Part shown: positions 27,158 through 37,257 of the stretch, piece after piece
Layout: every line of letters begins with the position of its first letter
Numbering within the stretch: the first letter of the stretch is position 1
NCBI RefSeq assembly: GCF_011759605.1
Contig: NZ_JAAOYX010000001.1
Location: 2,285,063 to 2,349,062, forward strand
Direction of reading: 5' to 3'
Source of the DNA: Luteibacter sp. SG786
Lineage (GTDB): Bacteria; Pseudomonadota; Gammaproteobacteria; Xanthomonadales; Rhodanobacteraceae
Length of the DNA: 64,000 nt
Notes under the pieces: generated by a model
What the model saw: the letters and a program-made list of their open reading frames with translations, nothing else
The model's database searches: none
Told to the model about the DNA's origin: nothing
Translations under genes and position numbers: made by a program

Positions 27158-28576
27158 ATGGCTCTCTGGCATGTACGCGCACTGCTCGGTGGCGCGCTGG
27201 TTGTGGCAAGCGCGGGTGCGCAGGCGCAAACCCTTCCGGACTTCACCGGTGTCGTGGAAAAGTACGCCCCGGCCGTGGTCCATGTCGAAGCGAAGACCAC
27301 GGGCACGGCCCGTAAATCGCGCGGCGGGCCGGGTGACATGCCCGACGATCAGGAAGAATTGCTCCGGCGCTTCTTCGGCATGCCGGGCATGCCGATGCAG
27401 CCGCGCGATCGCACGTCGCTCGGCTCCGGGTTCATCATTTCGGGCGACGGCTACATCCTCACCAACGACCATGTGGTCGACGACGCCGACGAGGTGAAGA
27501 TCCGCCTGCAGGACCGCCGGACCTTCACCGCGAAGGTGGTGGGCAAGGACCCGCAGTACGACATCGCCCTGCTGAAGATCGACGGCAAGTCGCTGCCGAC
27601 CGTCACCATCGGCGATTCGCGCACGGTCAAGCGCGGCCAGTGGGCCCTGGCCATCGGCTCGCCGTTCGGTCTCGACGCCACCGTGACCCACGGCATCATC
27701 AGCGCCGTCGGCCGCAACCTGGGCAGCGGCGACCAGCCGTATACCTCGTTCATCCAGACCGACGTGCCGATCAATCGCGGCAATTCCGGCGGCCCGCTGT
27801 TCAACCTGCAGGGCCAGGTCATCGGCATCAACTCGCAGATTTATTCCACCTCGGGCGGTTACCAGGGCCTGTCGTTCTCGATCCCCATCGACGTGGCGAT
27901 GAACGTCGTGCAGCAGATCAAGGACAAGGGCTACGTGTCGCGCGGCATGCTCGGCGTCACCGTGCAGCCGGTGGACCAGTTCGTTAAGAATCTCGACCTT
28001 CCGGACGCGAACGGCGCACTGGTCGCCCAGGTCACCCCCGGGAGCGGTGCAGACAAGGCCGGCCTGAAGCAGGGCGACGTCATCCTCTCCTTCAACGGTA
28101 CGCCCATCACCTCGTCGCCCGACCTGCCGCCGCTCGTCGGCCTGACGAAGCCGGGCTCCATCGCCAAGGTGGAAATCCTCCGCGACCACAAGAAGCAGAC
28201 CGTCGACGTCAAGGTGGGCGAGATGCCCCGCGACAAGAGCGGGCAGTCCGCATCGTCCGACGACGGCGAAGGCGCGGGTGGATCGGCGGCGGCGCTGGGC
28301 ATGTCCGTGGAAGACATCGACGCCTCGGCCCGCTCGGAACTCGGCCTCAAGGCCGGGGAGGGTGTGGTGGTGAGCCGGATCAGCGGCAGCGCGGCCGCCA
28401 GCGCCGGCCTTCGTCCGGGCGACGTGATCCTGATGGTGAACCAGAAACGCGTGGGCAGCTCGGCGGCGTTCCGCGCGGCGGTCAAGGGCCTGAAGCCCGG
28501 CGATACCGCCATGTTGCTGGTGCGGCGGGACGACTCCACCCGCTTCGTCGGCGTCACCGTGCCCGGCGACCGCTGA
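27158..28576 (+). CDS. degP: Periplasmic serine endoprotease, DegP/MucD (Do) family
   Basis: A 472-residue periplasmic protease-chaperone. It has a signal peptide ending near residue 24 (SAGAQA) and a trypsin-like domain with catalytic His105 (TNDHVVDDAD), Asp135 (QYDIALLKID) and Ser210 (NRGNSGGPLFN). Two PDZ domains follow (~255-345, RGMLGVTVQPVDQ; and ~380-465, RISGSAAASAGLRPGDVI). It degrades or refolds damaged envelope proteins. A strong Shine-Dalgarno AAGGAGGAAA precedes the ATG. It is placed after rpoE-rseA as mucD is after algU-mucA-mucB in Pseudomonas, but without an RseB/MucB gene between. Confidence 0.94.
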   Translation: MALWHVRALLGGALVVASAGAQAQTLPDFTGVVEKYAPAVVHVEAKTTGTARKSRGGPGDMPDDQEELLRRFFGMPGMPMQPRDRTSLGSGFIISGDGYILTNDHVVDDADEVKIRLQDRRTFTAKVVGKDPQYDIALLKIDGKSLPTVTIGDSRTVKRGQWALAIGSPFGLDATVTHGIISAVGRNLGSGDQPYTSFIQTDVPINRGNSGGPLFNLQGQVIGINSQIYSTSGGYQGLSFSIPIDVAMNVVQQIKDKGYVSRGMLGVTVQPVDQFVKNLDLPDANGALVAQVTPGSGADKAGLKQGDVILSFNGTPITSSPDLPPLVGLTKPGSIAKVEILRDHKKQTVDVKVGEMPRDKSGQSASSDDGEGAGGSAAALGMSVEDIDASARSELGLKAGEGVVVSRISGSAAASAGLRPGDVILMVNQKRVGSSAAFRAAVKGLKPGDTAMLLVRRDDSTRFVGVTVPGDR

Positions 28577-28703
28577 GGTTCCGGCCGGCCGCCGCTCGGC
28601 GGTGGCCGGTCTTCCATGCGATAATGCAGGATTCGCGCCGGCCGAATGGGCCGGCGCGCGTCGTTCGCGCCGCGAGCGATGGTGAACGTGACCACGGCGC
28701 TCC

Positions 28704-30494
28704 ATGGAACTCATCCGCAACTTCTCCATCATTGCCCACATCGACCACGGCAAGTCGACCCTGGCCGACCGCATCATCCAGTTGTGCGGGGGACTGTCCG
28801 AGCGCGAAATGGAAGCGCAGGTCCTGGACAACAATCCGATCGAGCGCGAGCGCGGCATCACCATCAAGGCGCAGTCCGTGTCGCTGCCGTACAAGGCGCG
28901 CGACGGCAAGACCTACCAGCTGAATTTCATCGACACCCCCGGCCACGTCGACTTCTCCTATGAAGTGAGCCGATCGCTCTCGGCCTGCGAAGGCGCGCTG
29001 CTGGTGGTCGACGCCGCCCAGGGCGTCGAGGCGCAGTCGGTCGCCAACTGCTACACGGCCATCGAGCAGGGCCTGGAAGTCATTCCGGTGCTCAACAAGA
29101 TCGACCTGCCCACGGCGGACATCGAAAAGGCCAAGGCCGAGATCGAGGCCGTGATCGGCCTCGACGCCAGCGACGCGATTCCGGTCAGCGCGAAGACGGG
29201 CCAGAACGTCATCGAGGTGCTGGAGGCGATCATCCATCGCATCCCGCCGCCAAAGCCGCGCGACACCGACAAGCTGCAGGCGCTGATCATCGACTCCTGG
29301 TTCGACAACTACCTCGGCGTGGTGTCGCTCGTGCGCGTGATGCAGGGCGAGATCAAGCCGGGCGACAAGATCCTGGTCATGTCCACCGGCCGCACGCATC
29401 TTGTCGACGACGTGGGCGTGTTCACGCCGAAGCGCAAGAAGCTCGAGCGCCTGGCGGCGGGCGAGGTGGGCTGGATCAACGCATCGATCAAGGACGTGCA
29501 CGGCGCACCCGTGGGCGACACGCTCACGCACGCCGGCAAGCCGGCGGAAGAACCGCTGCCCGGTTTCCAGACGATGCAGCCACGCGTGTTCGCCGGCCTG
29601 TTCCCCGTGTCCGCCGACGACTATCCGGCGCTGCGCGAAGCGCTGGACAAGCTGCGGCTGAACGACGCGGCGATGTTCTTCGAACCGGAAAGCTCCGAGG
29701 CCATGGGCTTCGGCTTCCGCTGCGGGTTCCTGGGAATGCTGCACATGGAAATCGTGCAGGAGCGCCTGGAGCGCGAATACGACCTCGACCTCATCACGAC
29801 GGCGCCGACCGTGGTCTACGAAGTGGCCAAGACCGACGGCACCGTGCTGCAGATGGACAACCCGGCCAAGCTGCCTCCGCCGCAGCAGATCGCCGAGATC
29901 CGCGAACCGATCATCGTCGCCAACATCCTCACGCCCGGCGAATACGTGGGCAACGTCATCAAGCTTTGCGAAGAAAAGCGCGGCGTGCAGCGTTCCATCC
30001 AGTACCTGGCTACCCAGGTGCAGGTGACCTACGAGCTGCCCCTGGCGGAGGTGGTGCTCGACTTCTTCGACCGGCTGAAATCGGTGTCCCGTGGTTATGC
30101 CTCGATGGATTACCACATGGACCGCTTCGATGCCGGCCCGTTCGTGCGCGTGGACGTGCTGATCAACGGCGATCGCGTGGATGCCCTCAGCCTCATCGTG
30201 CATCGCTCGCATGCCGAGCGGCGTGGCAGGGAACTCGTGGAGCGGATGAAGGACCTCATCCCCCGCCAGCAGTTCGACGTGGCCATCCAGGCGGCGATCG
30301 GGGCGGCCATCATCGCCCGCTCGACAGTGAAGGCCCTGCGCAAGAACGTGCTTGCGAAGTGCTACGGCGGCGACGTCTCGCGCAAGAAGAAGCTGCTCGA
30401 GAAACAGAAAGAAGGCAAGAAGCGCATGAAGCAGGTCGGCAGCGTGGAAATTCCCCAGGAAGCCTTCCTGGCGGTCCTGAAAGTGGACAAGTGA
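28704..30494 (+). CDS. lepA: Elongation factor 4 (LepA)
   Basis: A 596-residue translational GTPase. The G-domain P-loop is [14 protein letters not shown], the switch region is [14 protein letters not shown]3 is DTPGHVDF and G4 is NKIDLP. Domains II-IV and the unique LepA C-terminal domain ([19 protein letters not shown]) are complete. It acts on stalled or mis-translocated ribosomes and in 30S biogenesis. It is first in the widely conserved order lepA-lepB-(DUF4845)-rnc-era-recO, with 78 bases to lepB. Confidence 0.97.
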   Translation: MELIRNFSIIAHIDHGKSTLADRIIQLCGGLSEREMEAQVLDNNPIERERGITIKAQSVSLPYKARDGKTYQLNFIDTPGHVDFSYEVSRSLSACEGALLVVDAAQGVEAQSVANCYTAIEQGLEVIPVLNKIDLPTADIEKAKAEIEAVIGLDASDAIPVSAKTGQNVIEVLEAIIHRIPPPKPRDTDKLQALIIDSWFDNYLGVVSLVRVMQGEIKPGDKILVMSTGRTHLVDDVGVFTPKRKKLERLAAGEVGWINASIKDVHGAPVGDTLTHAGKPAEEPLPGFQTMQPRVFAGLFPVSADDYPALREALDKLRLNDAAMFFEPESSEAMGFGFRCGFLGMLHMEIVQERLEREYDLDLITTAPTVVYEVAKTDGTVLQMDNPAKLPPPQQIAEIREPIIVANILTPGEYVGNVIKLCEEKRGVQRSIQYLATQVQVTYELPLAEVVLDFFDRLKSVSRGYASMDYHMDRFDAGPFVRVDVLINGDRVDALSLIVHRSHAERRGRELVERMKDLIPRQQFDVAIQAAIGAAIIARSTVKALRKNVLAKCYGGDVSRKKKLLEKQKEGKKRMKQVGSVEIPQEAFLAVLKVDK

Positions 30495-30572
30495 CCTCTG
30501 ACCTATGGAACCCCGGCGCCGGATGCGCCGGAATGGGCCTCGCGGCCCCTCGATACGACTAACGGAGTTGGC

Positions 30573-31475
30573 ATGGCGGCATTCGATTTTTCGGCGATCC
30601 TTCTCGGCCTCACGGTCCTCTTCGGGCTGGTGTGGCTGTTCGATCGCCTCTTCCTGGCGAAGGCGCGCCGCGCCCGCGCGGAGGCCTCCGGCACGGAGCA
30701 GCCCGAACCCTGGCCGGTGGACTGGGCCAGGTCGCTGTTCCCGGTGATTTTGGTGGTGCTGATCCTGCGCTCGTTCGTTGCCGAGCCGTTCCGCATCCCG
30801 TCCGGCTCGATGATGCCCACGCTGGACGTGGGCGACTTCATCCTGGTGAACAAGTTCGCCTACGGCCTGCGCATGCCGGCCTTCAACAACAAGCTGGTGG
30901 AAAACGGCGAACCCCGGCGCGGCGACGTCGTCGTCTTCCGCTTCCCCGGCTTCCTCTGCAAGGACGAAAACGGCGACATCGTCCGCAGCGGCGATCTCAG
31001 CTGCCAGAACCCCCATGCGCCCGTGCCCAGCGAGAACTGGATCAAGCGCGTGATCGGTCTTCCCGGCGACCGCATCGAGACCCGCGGCAGCGAGCTCTAC
31101 ATCAACGGCGAGCGCGTCGGCGCCGACGAGATCGGCCCCTTCAAGGGCAGCATGACCCGGCCGGAAGACCGCCTGCTGATGACCTTCGGCTCGAAGCTGT
31201 ACACCGAGCACCTGGGCAGCATCAACCACACCATCGCACTGACGCCCGCCTTCAACATGCCGCAGGACATCCCCAACGAGGTGGTGCCTTCGGAAGTGCC
31301 GAAGGGCTGCTACATCGTCATGGGCGACAACCGGATGAACAGCACGGACAGCCGCTGGTGGGGCTGCATGCCCGAGAAGAACCTGGTCGGCAAGGCGTTC
31401 TTCGTGTGGCTGGCGTGGCGCGGCCCGGGCAACGGCTGGCTCGACTTCTCCAAGATGGGCAAGGTCATTCATTGA
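30573..31475 (+). CDS. lepB: Signal peptidase I
   Basis: A 300-residue inner-membrane serine/lysine protease that removes signal peptides from Sec and Tat substrates. Two N-terminal membrane segments (residues ~5-24 and ~54-70) precede the periplasmic catalytic domain. The nucleophile is Ser79 in PSGSMMPTL and the general base Lys158 in IKRVIGLPGDR. Box E is GDNRMNSTDSR. The C-terminal domain carries the usual disulfide cysteine region. It follows lepA as in most proteobacteria. Confidence 0.96.
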   Translation: MAAFDFSAILLGLTVLFGLVWLFDRLFLAKARRARAEASGTEQPEPWPVDWARSLFPVILVVLILRSFVAEPFRIPSGSMMPTLDVGDFILVNKFAYGLRMPAFNNKLVENGEPRRGDVVVFRFPGFLCKDENGDIVRSGDLSCQNPHAPVPSENWIKRVIGLPGDRIETRGSELYINGERVGADEIGPFKGSMTRPEDRLLMTFGSKLYTEHLGSINHTIALTPAFNMPQDIPNEVVPSEVPKGCYIVMGDNRMNSTDSRWWGCMPEKNLVGKAFFVWLAWRGPGNGWLDFSKMGKVIH

Positions 31476-31611
31476 CCGAACGGTGGCCCCGGTCACGCCG
31501 AAAGGCGTTGCGGTTGCCTCCGGACAAGGTAATCTCCGCTGCGGGGCGCGTATGGCGCCCCGCACGCATTCGTCTCGACAGGGGAACCGCCACGGCGGCG
31601 AGGACACGACC

Positions 31612-31986
31612 ATGAAATCCAGACAACAGGGCATTACCCTCATCGGCTTCGCCATCGTGCTGCTGGTGCTCGGCTTTTTCGCATTCATGGCCATGAAGCT
31701 CGTGCCGTCCTACATCGAGTACTTCGGGGTGAAGAAGGCCATGAGCCAGATGGCCACGAGCGGAAACGCCCAGGACCTGGACAGCCTTCGCCGCGAACTC
31801 ATCTTCAAGATGGGCTTCCAGTACGTGGACGACGCCACCATCCAGCCCAAGGACATCACCCTCGATCGCGCCAACAACGGCGCGGTGCTGCATGTCGAGT
31901 ACGACAAACAGATTCCCTTCATCTACAACATCGACTTCCTCCTGCATTTCGAAAACTCGGTGCAGTTGAGGAATGCGTCCATGTAA
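31612..31986 (+). CDS. DUF4845 single-pass membrane protein
   Basis: A 124-residue protein with a type IV pilin-like start (MKSRQQGITLIGFAIVLLVLG), one hydrophobic helix at ~9-30 and a periplasmic domain (LVPSYIEYFGVKKAMSQM, then VDDATIQPKDITLDR). It belongs to the DUF4845 family often found between lepB and rnc in gammaproteobacteria; its function is unknown. The QQGITLIGF motif looks like a prepilin cleavage region, but the residue before Ile-Thr-Leu-Ile is Gly, so processing by a prepilin peptidase is conceivable but unproven. Confidence 0.82.
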   Translation: MKSRQQGITLIGFAIVLLVLGFFAFMAMKLVPSYIEYFGVKKAMSQMATSGNAQDLDSLRRELIFKMGFQYVDDATIQPKDITLDRANNGAVLHVEYDKQIPFIYNIDFLLHFENSVQLRNASM

Positions 31987-31995
31987 CGAGCGATC

Positions 31996-32649
31996 GTGCC
32001 GTTTCCCCATTCCTTCCGTAATCCCGACCTCGCGACCCTGGCTCTGACCCACCGCAGCGCCGGGAAACCGAACAACGAGCGCCTGGAGTTCCTCGGCGAC
32101 GCCCTGCTGGGTGCCACCGTGGCGGAACTGCTGTTCGAGGCCCATCCGAATGCCAGCGAGGGCGAGCTGTCGCGGCTGCGTGCGCAGCTGGTCAACGGCC
32201 AGGCCCTGGCTGTCATCGCCCGCGAACTGGAACTGGGGGACGCCCTGAAGCTCGGCCCGGGGGAACTGAAGAGCGGCGGTTTCCGTCGCGACTCCATCCT
32301 GGCCGATGCCTTTGAGGCCCTCGTGGCCGCCGTCTACCTGGACGACGGCTACGACGCGTGCCGCCAGGTCGTGCGCAGGCTGTTCACGTCGCGCGTGGCA
32401 GAAATCAAGCGCTCCAGCAAGGACGCCAAAACCCGTTTGCAGGAATGGCTGCAGGGCAGGGGCATGGCGCTGCCCGTCTACGAACTCACCGGCAGCTACG
32501 GCGAAGACCACGCGAAGGTCTTCGACGTCAGCTGTTCCATCGACGAGCCCGAGCCGATTCGCGTCGAAGGACGCGGTGGCAGCAGGCGCGCCGCCGAGCA
32601 GGATGCAGCCGAAGCGATACTTCGCCGCCTGCTGGAAACCAAGAAATGA
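31996..32649 (+). CDS. rnc: Ribonuclease III
   Basis: A 217-residue double-strand-specific endoribonuclease for rRNA and mRNA processing. The signature [13 protein letters not shown] holds the catalytic acidic residues, and [16 protein letters not shown] provides the second pair. The C-terminal double-stranded RNA-binding domain runs from ~150 ([14 protein letters not shown] to [14 protein letters not shown]). The start codon is GTG at 31996. The stop overlaps the ATG of era, so the two are translationally coupled, as in E. coli. Confidence 0.96.
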   Translation: MPFPHSFRNPDLATLALTHRSAGKPNNERLEFLGDALLGATVAELLFEAHPNASEGELSRLRAQLVNGQALAVIARELELGDALKLGPGELKSGGFRRDSILADAFEALVAAVYLDDGYDACRQVVRRLFTSRVAEIKRSSKDAKTRLQEWLQGRGMALPVYELTGSYGEDHAKVFDVSCSIDEPEPIRVEGRGGSRRAAEQDAAEAILRRLLETKK

Positions 32650-33581
32650 ACGACATCGAATCCAACGAAAACGAAGACACCCTGGTCGACGACGATTTCC
32701 GCTGCGGGTACGTGGCGCTCGTGGGGCGGCCCAACGTGGGCAAGTCCACGCTGCTCAACGCGCTCATCGGCGTGCGCCTCAGCATCGTCAGCCATCGTCC
32801 GCAAACCACGCGTCACCGCATCCTGGGCATTTCCAGCAAGCCGCAGGGGCAGATCCTCTACGTGGACACCCCGGGCCTGCATCGCGGCGGCAAGCGTGCG
32901 ATGAATCGAAGCCTGAATCGCGCCGCGCGTGCGGCGATCACCGAGGTGGACCTGGCGGTGCAGGTGATCGAAGCCGGTCGCTGGACCGACGAGGACATGA
33001 CCATGTATTCCGCCCTGGCGGAACAGAAGGACATGCCGAAGCTGCTGGCGATCAACAAGGTCGACCTGCAGAAAGACAAGACCGCCATGCTGCCTTTCGT
33101 CGCCGACCTGATGCAGAAGCATCCCTTCGACGACGTGTATTACGTGAGCGCCCTGAAATCGAAGGGCCTTGCCGGCCTGGAGAAAGGCATCCTGAAACGC
33201 CTGCCCGAGCAGCCGGCGATCTACGGCGAAGACGAGATCACCGACCGCAGCGAGCGCTTCCTCGCGGCGGAAATGGTGCGCGAACAGCTCATGCTCCGGC
33301 TCGACCAGGAACTGCCTTACGCCACCACCGTGGAAATCGAGCGCTTCGAGGACCGTCCCGACGGCGTGGCCGAGATCCACGCCGTGATCTGGGTGGAGCG
33401 CGACGGCCAGAAGGCCATCGTGATCGGCAACGCGGGCGCGCAGCTCAAGGCCATCGGTACCTCCGCGCGCAAGCAAATGGAAAACCTCTTCGAGCGAAAG
33501 GTGTTCCTCAAGCTGTGGGTCAAGGTTCGCGAAGGCTGGGCCGACGATGAGAACCTGCTCAAGCGTTTCGGTTACGAGTAA
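32646..33581 (+). CDS. era: GTPase Era
   Basis: A 311-residue ribosome-assembly GTPase. Motifs: G1 GRPNVGKS (residues 27-34), the G2 effector region around [13 protein letters not shown]3 DTPGLH and G4 NKVDL. A C-terminal KH domain contains [15 protein letters not shown] and [16 protein letters not shown]. It binds the 3' end of 16S rRNA during 30S maturation. It has a short acidic N-terminal extension ([15 protein letters not shown]) relative to E. coli Era. The start overlaps the rnc stop; recO follows after 18 bases. Confidence 0.97.
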   Translation: MNDIESNENEDTLVDDDFRCGYVALVGRPNVGKSTLLNALIGVRLSIVSHRPQTTRHRILGISSKPQGQILYVDTPGLHRGGKRAMNRSLNRAARAAITEVDLAVQVIEAGRWTDEDMTMYSALAEQKDMPKLLAINKVDLQKDKTAMLPFVADLMQKHPFDDVYYVSALKSKGLAGLEKGILKRLPEQPAIYGEDEITDRSERFLAAEMVREQLMLRLDQELPYATTVEIERFEDRPDGVAEIHAVIWVERDGQKAIVIGNAGAQLKAIGTSARKQMENLFERKVFLKLWVKVREGWADDENLLKRFGYE

Positions 33582-33599
33582 GCCCTTCGGGCGCCGCTC

Positions 33600-34292
33600 A
33601 TGCGCGTCGAACAACAGCCTGCCTTCGTCCTGCACGCCCGGCCCTACCGGGAAACCTCGCTGCTGATCGAATGCCTGACGCGCGACCACGGCCGCATCGG
33701 CGTGGTCGCCCGCGGTGTGCGCAAGGAGCGGGCCCGCCTGCAACGCGCGCAGCTCGAGCCCTTCCAGCGCGTGGAGCTGGATCTGTTGATGCGTGGCGAG
33801 CTGGCGACCCTGCGCGCGGCCGAGCCAAGCGGCGCGGTGCTGCGCCTCGTGGGCGACGCCGGGCTGGCTGGCCTTTACCTCAATGAACTGGTCGTGCGCC
33901 TCACCGGCAGGCAGGACCCGAACCCGGAACTGTTCGCGCTCTACGAGCTGGCCTTGCAGCGCATGGCCGCACGCGAACCGCTGGCGTGGACGCTGCGCCG
34001 GTTCGAGCGCGACATGCTCGACGCCCTGGGCTACGCCCTGCAACTGGATGCCGACGCGCTGGATGGGGAACCGCTGGACCCGGCAGCCACATACTTCTAC
34101 GACCCCGAATCGGGGCCCATGCCCGGCCGTGCGGGCGATCCCCGCGCGATTCGCGGCGCCGACCTCCTGGCCCTCGCGCAGGACATGGCCCCCGACACGG
34201 CGGGGTTGGCGTCGTTGCGTCGCATGATGCGCCAGGTGATCGCCTTCCACCTCGGCGGCGGCGAACTGCGCGCCTGGCGTGTCTTGCGGTAA
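33600..34292 (+). CDS. recO: DNA repair protein RecO
   Basis: A 230-residue recombination mediator that, with RecR, loads RecA on SSB-coated DNA. The N-terminal OB-fold includes VLHARPYRETSLLIE and RIGVVARGVRKER; the C-terminal helical domain includes LYELALQRMAAREPLAWTLRRFE. The zinc cysteines seen in some RecO proteins are absent, as in other gammaproteobacteria. It is the last gene of the lepA-recO group. pdxJ, which often follows, is not here; a REP-like element and an opposing gene come next. Confidence 0.92.
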   Translation: MRVEQQPAFVLHARPYRETSLLIECLTRDHGRIGVVARGVRKERARLQRAQLEPFQRVELDLLMRGELATLRAAEPSGAVLRLVGDAGLAGLYLNELVVRLTGRQDPNPELFALYELALQRMAAREPLAWTLRRFERDMLDALGYALQLDADALDGEPLDPAATYFYDPESGPMPGRAGDPRAIRGADLLALAQDMAPDTAGLASLRRMMRQVIAFHLGGGELRAWRVLR

Positions 34293-34329
34293 GTGCCTCG
34301 TCGCGGAAACCGGTATGCCGATGCTCTTT

Positions 34330-34410
34330 GTGGGAGCCGGCTACGCCGGCGATCCCGCGGCAGCGGGCACGTCCGCCGCGAGCGCCCATCGCCGCCGAAG
34401 CGGCTCCCAC
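34330..34410. repeat. REP-like palindrome (family A), asymmetric arms
   Basis: The left arm hairpin is GCCGGCTACGCCGGC and the right arm GCCGCCGAAGCGGC, each inside GTGGGA/TCCCAC ends. It lies between the convergent recO and REC-Hpt genes. Confidence 0.9.
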
Positions 34411-34431
34411 AAAGAGCGGCGCCGCTAAGTC

Positions 34432-35169
34432 CTATCCCGTCGCAGACAACGCAGCCAGTGTCGCGTCGAGTTCCGCGCGGAAACGGGCGAGGGCGTCGGG
34501 CACGACGATGCGCGTTTCGCGCACATGGCCTTGCAGCACCTTCGCCTGGGCCCCGAGCCGCGCGGCGCCGCAGAATCCGCAAGCCGAGCGCAGGCGGTGC
34601 AGGCGTTCCACCAGTTCGGCGGGGTCGTCGACCAAGCTGCCCAGAGCGCCCGAAAGATCCACCAGTTCCGCGCGGAGCAGCTGGCGCAGCGCCTGCATGG
34701 TGTGCGGATCGCCGGTAGCGGTGAGGCCGGCGGCGTCGTCCAGGATGCGCGTGCCGTCGTCCAGCCCCAGGGTGGCTGCCAGCGCGTCGACCAGCGAAGC
34801 GACACGGCACGGTTTCTCGATGACGCCGGCGAAGCCGGCGGAAAGGAGCGACGCGCGCAACGGTGCCGGCACCTCGGCGCTCGTGGCCAGCGCGGTAGCT
34901 GCGTTCGATGCAGCGGCGGGATCGGCGCGCAGCGCCTTCAGTACCTCCATTGCGCCCGCCCGCGGCATCCGGCAATCCAGCAGCAGCGCGTCGAAACGCC
35001 GGCTTTGCGCCATCTCCAACGCCTCGGTGCCGTCCTGGGCCAGCGCCACGATGTAGCCGTGGGCAGCGAGCGCCCCGGCGAGGAATTGCCGCGTGGAGGG
35101 GTCGTCGTCGGCGACCAGCAGATGCCGTTCGCCGCTCGGACGAAGCGGGCCGTGAGGGTCCTGCGACAT
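34432..35169 (-). CDS. Orphan response regulator with REC and Hpt domains
   Basis: A 245-residue protein combining a CheY-like receiver (residues ~15-135; acidic pocket VADDDPS, phosphoacceptor Asp65 in LLLDCRMP, conserved Lys119 in IEKPC) with a C-terminal histidine phosphotransfer domain (~150-240). The Hpt signature is LHRLRSACGFCG with His191 as the likely phosphoacceptor. No kinase gene is adjacent, so it may relay phosphate for a distant hybrid kinase. It resembles the tail of a hybrid histidine kinase detached from its kinase part. Its start is close to the divergent YdbH-like gene. Confidence 0.82.
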   Translation of the reverse strand: MSQDPHGPLRPSGERHLLVADDDPSTRQFLAGALAAHGYIVALAQDGTEALEMAQSRRFDALLLDCRMPRAGAMEVLKALRADPAAASNAATALATSAEVPAPLRASLLSAGFAGVIEKPCRVASLVDALAATLGLDDGTRILDDAAGLTATGDPHTMQALRQLLRAELVDLSGALGSLVDDPAELVERLHRLRSACGFCGAARLGAQAKVLQGHVRETRIVVPDALARFRAELDATLAALSATG

Positions 35170-35215
35170 AGTAACGTTCCGTGTCGTTCATCTGGATTTG
35201 GCAGAATGGACGAGC

Positions 35216-37243
35216 ATGCTTGCCGTATCAACCCGCATCTTCGCGCTGATCCTCGTTGCCCTGACCGCGATGGCCGCGGCAGAAGGCGCGCGTGCGGGCG
35301 TGTCGGTCGAAGCCGACACGCTGTCCATTCCGGGAATGGCGATGAACGGCATGAAGGCGGACATCGAGCCGGCCGCCGACGGCAAGGGCCTCGACGTCAC
35401 GCTGTCCGCCGACCGCGCCGACGTGCCTTCCCTGGGCTGGCGCAAGCTCGGCCTGCGCCTCGAGGGTACCCTCGACCGCGACGAGTTGGGGCGATGGGTT
35501 TTCGACGGCAGCGTGAAGCTGCGCGGGGCGCCCGGCGGGGCGCTTGGAAACGCCGCCGTACGCGTCGTGGCGGACCAGGCGGCGAACACGCTGGAGGTGT
35601 CGCTCAGCCAAGACAAGGCCCAGGCGCGCGTGGCTCTGCCCATGGATCAGACCAGCCATGCGCAGATCACGCTGGCCGGCCTGCCGGCCGGTTGGCTGCA
35701 GGGGCTGCTGTCGACGGTGTGGTCGGGGCGTGCCACCGCCGGACGCGTGGATGCGGACCTCGCCCTCGACGTGCTCGAAAGCGGTGTGCAGGCATCGGGC
35801 CAGTTCTCGCTCGCCGGCGTGGGTTTCGACGGTCCGGGCGGGAAGCTGGCCGGGCAGGGCATGTCGGGCTCCGGTCGTCTGGGCATCGACAGCCAGGCCG
35901 ACGGCGCCTCGGTGGACCTCGACGCCACCCTGCGTGGCGGGGATGTCCTGTTGGGGCCGCTGTATGCCCGCTTGCCCGACCACGCGGTGCAATTGTCGCT
36001 GGGCGCTCGCACGAAGAAGGGCGAACTGGCGATCCACCGCCTACGACTCACCGATCCCGATGCCTTGCAACTCGAGGGCGAACTCGGTTTCGCCGCGAAC
36101 GGCGACCTCAGCCAGTTGCGCCTGGACCGCATCAACGGACGCTTCCCGGCGGCTTACACCCGTTATGGAAAGGGACTTCTGCAATCCTTCGGGGTGGATC
36201 AGCTGGACGCGCGCGGCGACCTGGCCGGCCATATGGTCATGGAAGGCGGCGCGCTGAAAGCGTTCGCCCTGCAAACGGCCGGTTTGGACCTGAAGCTCGG
36301 CGACGGGCACCTCGGCGTCGATGGCCTGCATGGTGCCATCGACTGGAGCGCCACGGAAAATCGTCCGCCCACCCGATTGGGCTGGCGCGGCTTGCGTTTC
36401 TATCGCATTCCCAACGGAGCCGCCGAATCCTCCTGGCGAAGCTCGGGGGGCGTGCTGAAGCTGGAGAAACCCTTCGCCATTCCCGTGCTCGACGGGCAAC
36501 TCCGCGTGCTCGGTCTCAGCCTGCGCCCCGGCGCCGCCACGGGCGAACGGTTGCAGACGTCGCTGGCGCTGACCGAGATCGACATGGCCGCGTTCTGCCG
36601 CGCCCTGGGCTGGCCCGAGTTCCAGGGCAAACTCGGTGGGGCCGTGCCGTCGCTGCGCTTCGTGGACGACCGGATCGAACTCGGCGGCGGCCTCTCCATC
36701 AATGTGTTCGACGGGTTCGTGGACATCACCGGCATGACCCTCGCGCAGCCGTTCGGTGCGGCGCCGGTGCTCACGGGCGATGTCGCGCTTCGTCGTCTCG
36801 ACCTCGCCCTGCTCACCTCGGTGTTCGATTTCGGCAGCATGACCGGCCGCCTCCATGGCAGCATCGACGACATCCGCCTGGTGGCCTGGGCGCCCACGGC
36901 GTTCAAGGCTAGCCTTATCGCCGACGAAGGCGGCCGGATCAGCCAGAAGGCCGTGAACAGCCTCACCTCGGTAGGTGGGGGTGGCATCGCAGGTGGGTTG
37001 CAAGGCACCGTGCTGAAGCTGTTCAAGACCTTCGGCTACAAGCGGGTCGGGCTGAGTTGCACGCTCAAGGGCGATGTCTGCAGCATGGGCGGGCTCGGTC
37101 CCGCGAAGGACGGCTACTCTATCGTGGAGGGCAGCGGGTTGCCGCGCCTCAACGTGGTTGGGCACCAGCGAGAGGTCGACTGGCCGACCCTGGTTCGTCG
37201 CCTGAAGGCTGCCACCGAGGGCGACGGCCCCGTCGTCCGCTGA
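35216..37243 (+). CDS. YdbH-like envelope protein (AsmA-like / 'dicarboxylate transport' family)
   Basis: A 675-residue exported protein with a signal peptide or anchor at residues 1-28 (RIFALILVALTAMAAAEGARA). The remainder is a long run of short beta-strand repeats with few helices, and the C-terminal part (GGLSINVFDGFVDITGM, AFKASLIADEGGRISQKAVNSLTSVGG) matches the YdbH family. YdbH, with YnbE and YdbL, forms one of the bridge-like systems moving phospholipids between inner and outer membrane in E. coli. Here the next gene encodes a lipoprotein combining YnbE- and YdbL-like parts, supporting the assignment. The start at 35216 is chosen for the signal peptide; a TTG at 35198 is possible. 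Confidence 0.78.
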   Translation: MLAVSTRIFALILVALTAMAAAEGARAGVSVEADTLSIPGMAMNGMKADIEPAADGKGLDVTLSADRADVPSLGWRKLGLRLEGTLDRDELGRWVFDGSVKLRGAPGGALGNAAVRVVADQAANTLEVSLSQDKAQARVALPMDQTSHAQITLAGLPAGWLQGLLSTVWSGRATAGRVDADLALDVLESGVQASGQFSLAGVGFDGPGGKLAGQGMSGSGRLGIDSQADGASVDLDATLRGGDVLLGPLYARLPDHAVQLSLGARTKKGELAIHRLRLTDPDALQLEGELGFAANGDLSQLRLDRINGRFPAAYTRYGKGLLQSFGVDQLDARGDLAGHMVMEGGALKAFALQTAGLDLKLGDGHLGVDGLHGAIDWSATENRPPTRLGWRGLRFYRIPNGAAESSWRSSGGVLKLEKPFAIPVLDGQLRVLGLSLRPGAATGERLQTSLALTEIDMAAFCRALGWPEFQGKLGGAVPSLRFVDDRIELGGGLSINVFDGFVDITGMTLAQPFGAAPVLTGDVALRRLDLALLTSVFDFGSMTGRLHGSIDDIRLVAWAPTAFKASLIADEGGRISQKAVNSLTSVGGGGIAGGLQGTVLKLFKTFGYKRVGLSCTLKGDVCSMGGLGPAKDGYSIVEGSGLPRLNVVGHQREVDWPTLVRRLKAATEGDGPVVR

Positions 37244-37257
37244 AGGAGAAAGGAAGT

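Noticed and set aside
28554-31694. Open frame of about 1050 codons antisense to lepA and lepB
   Set aside because: Antisense shadow with no family match; lepA and lepB are complete and conserved.
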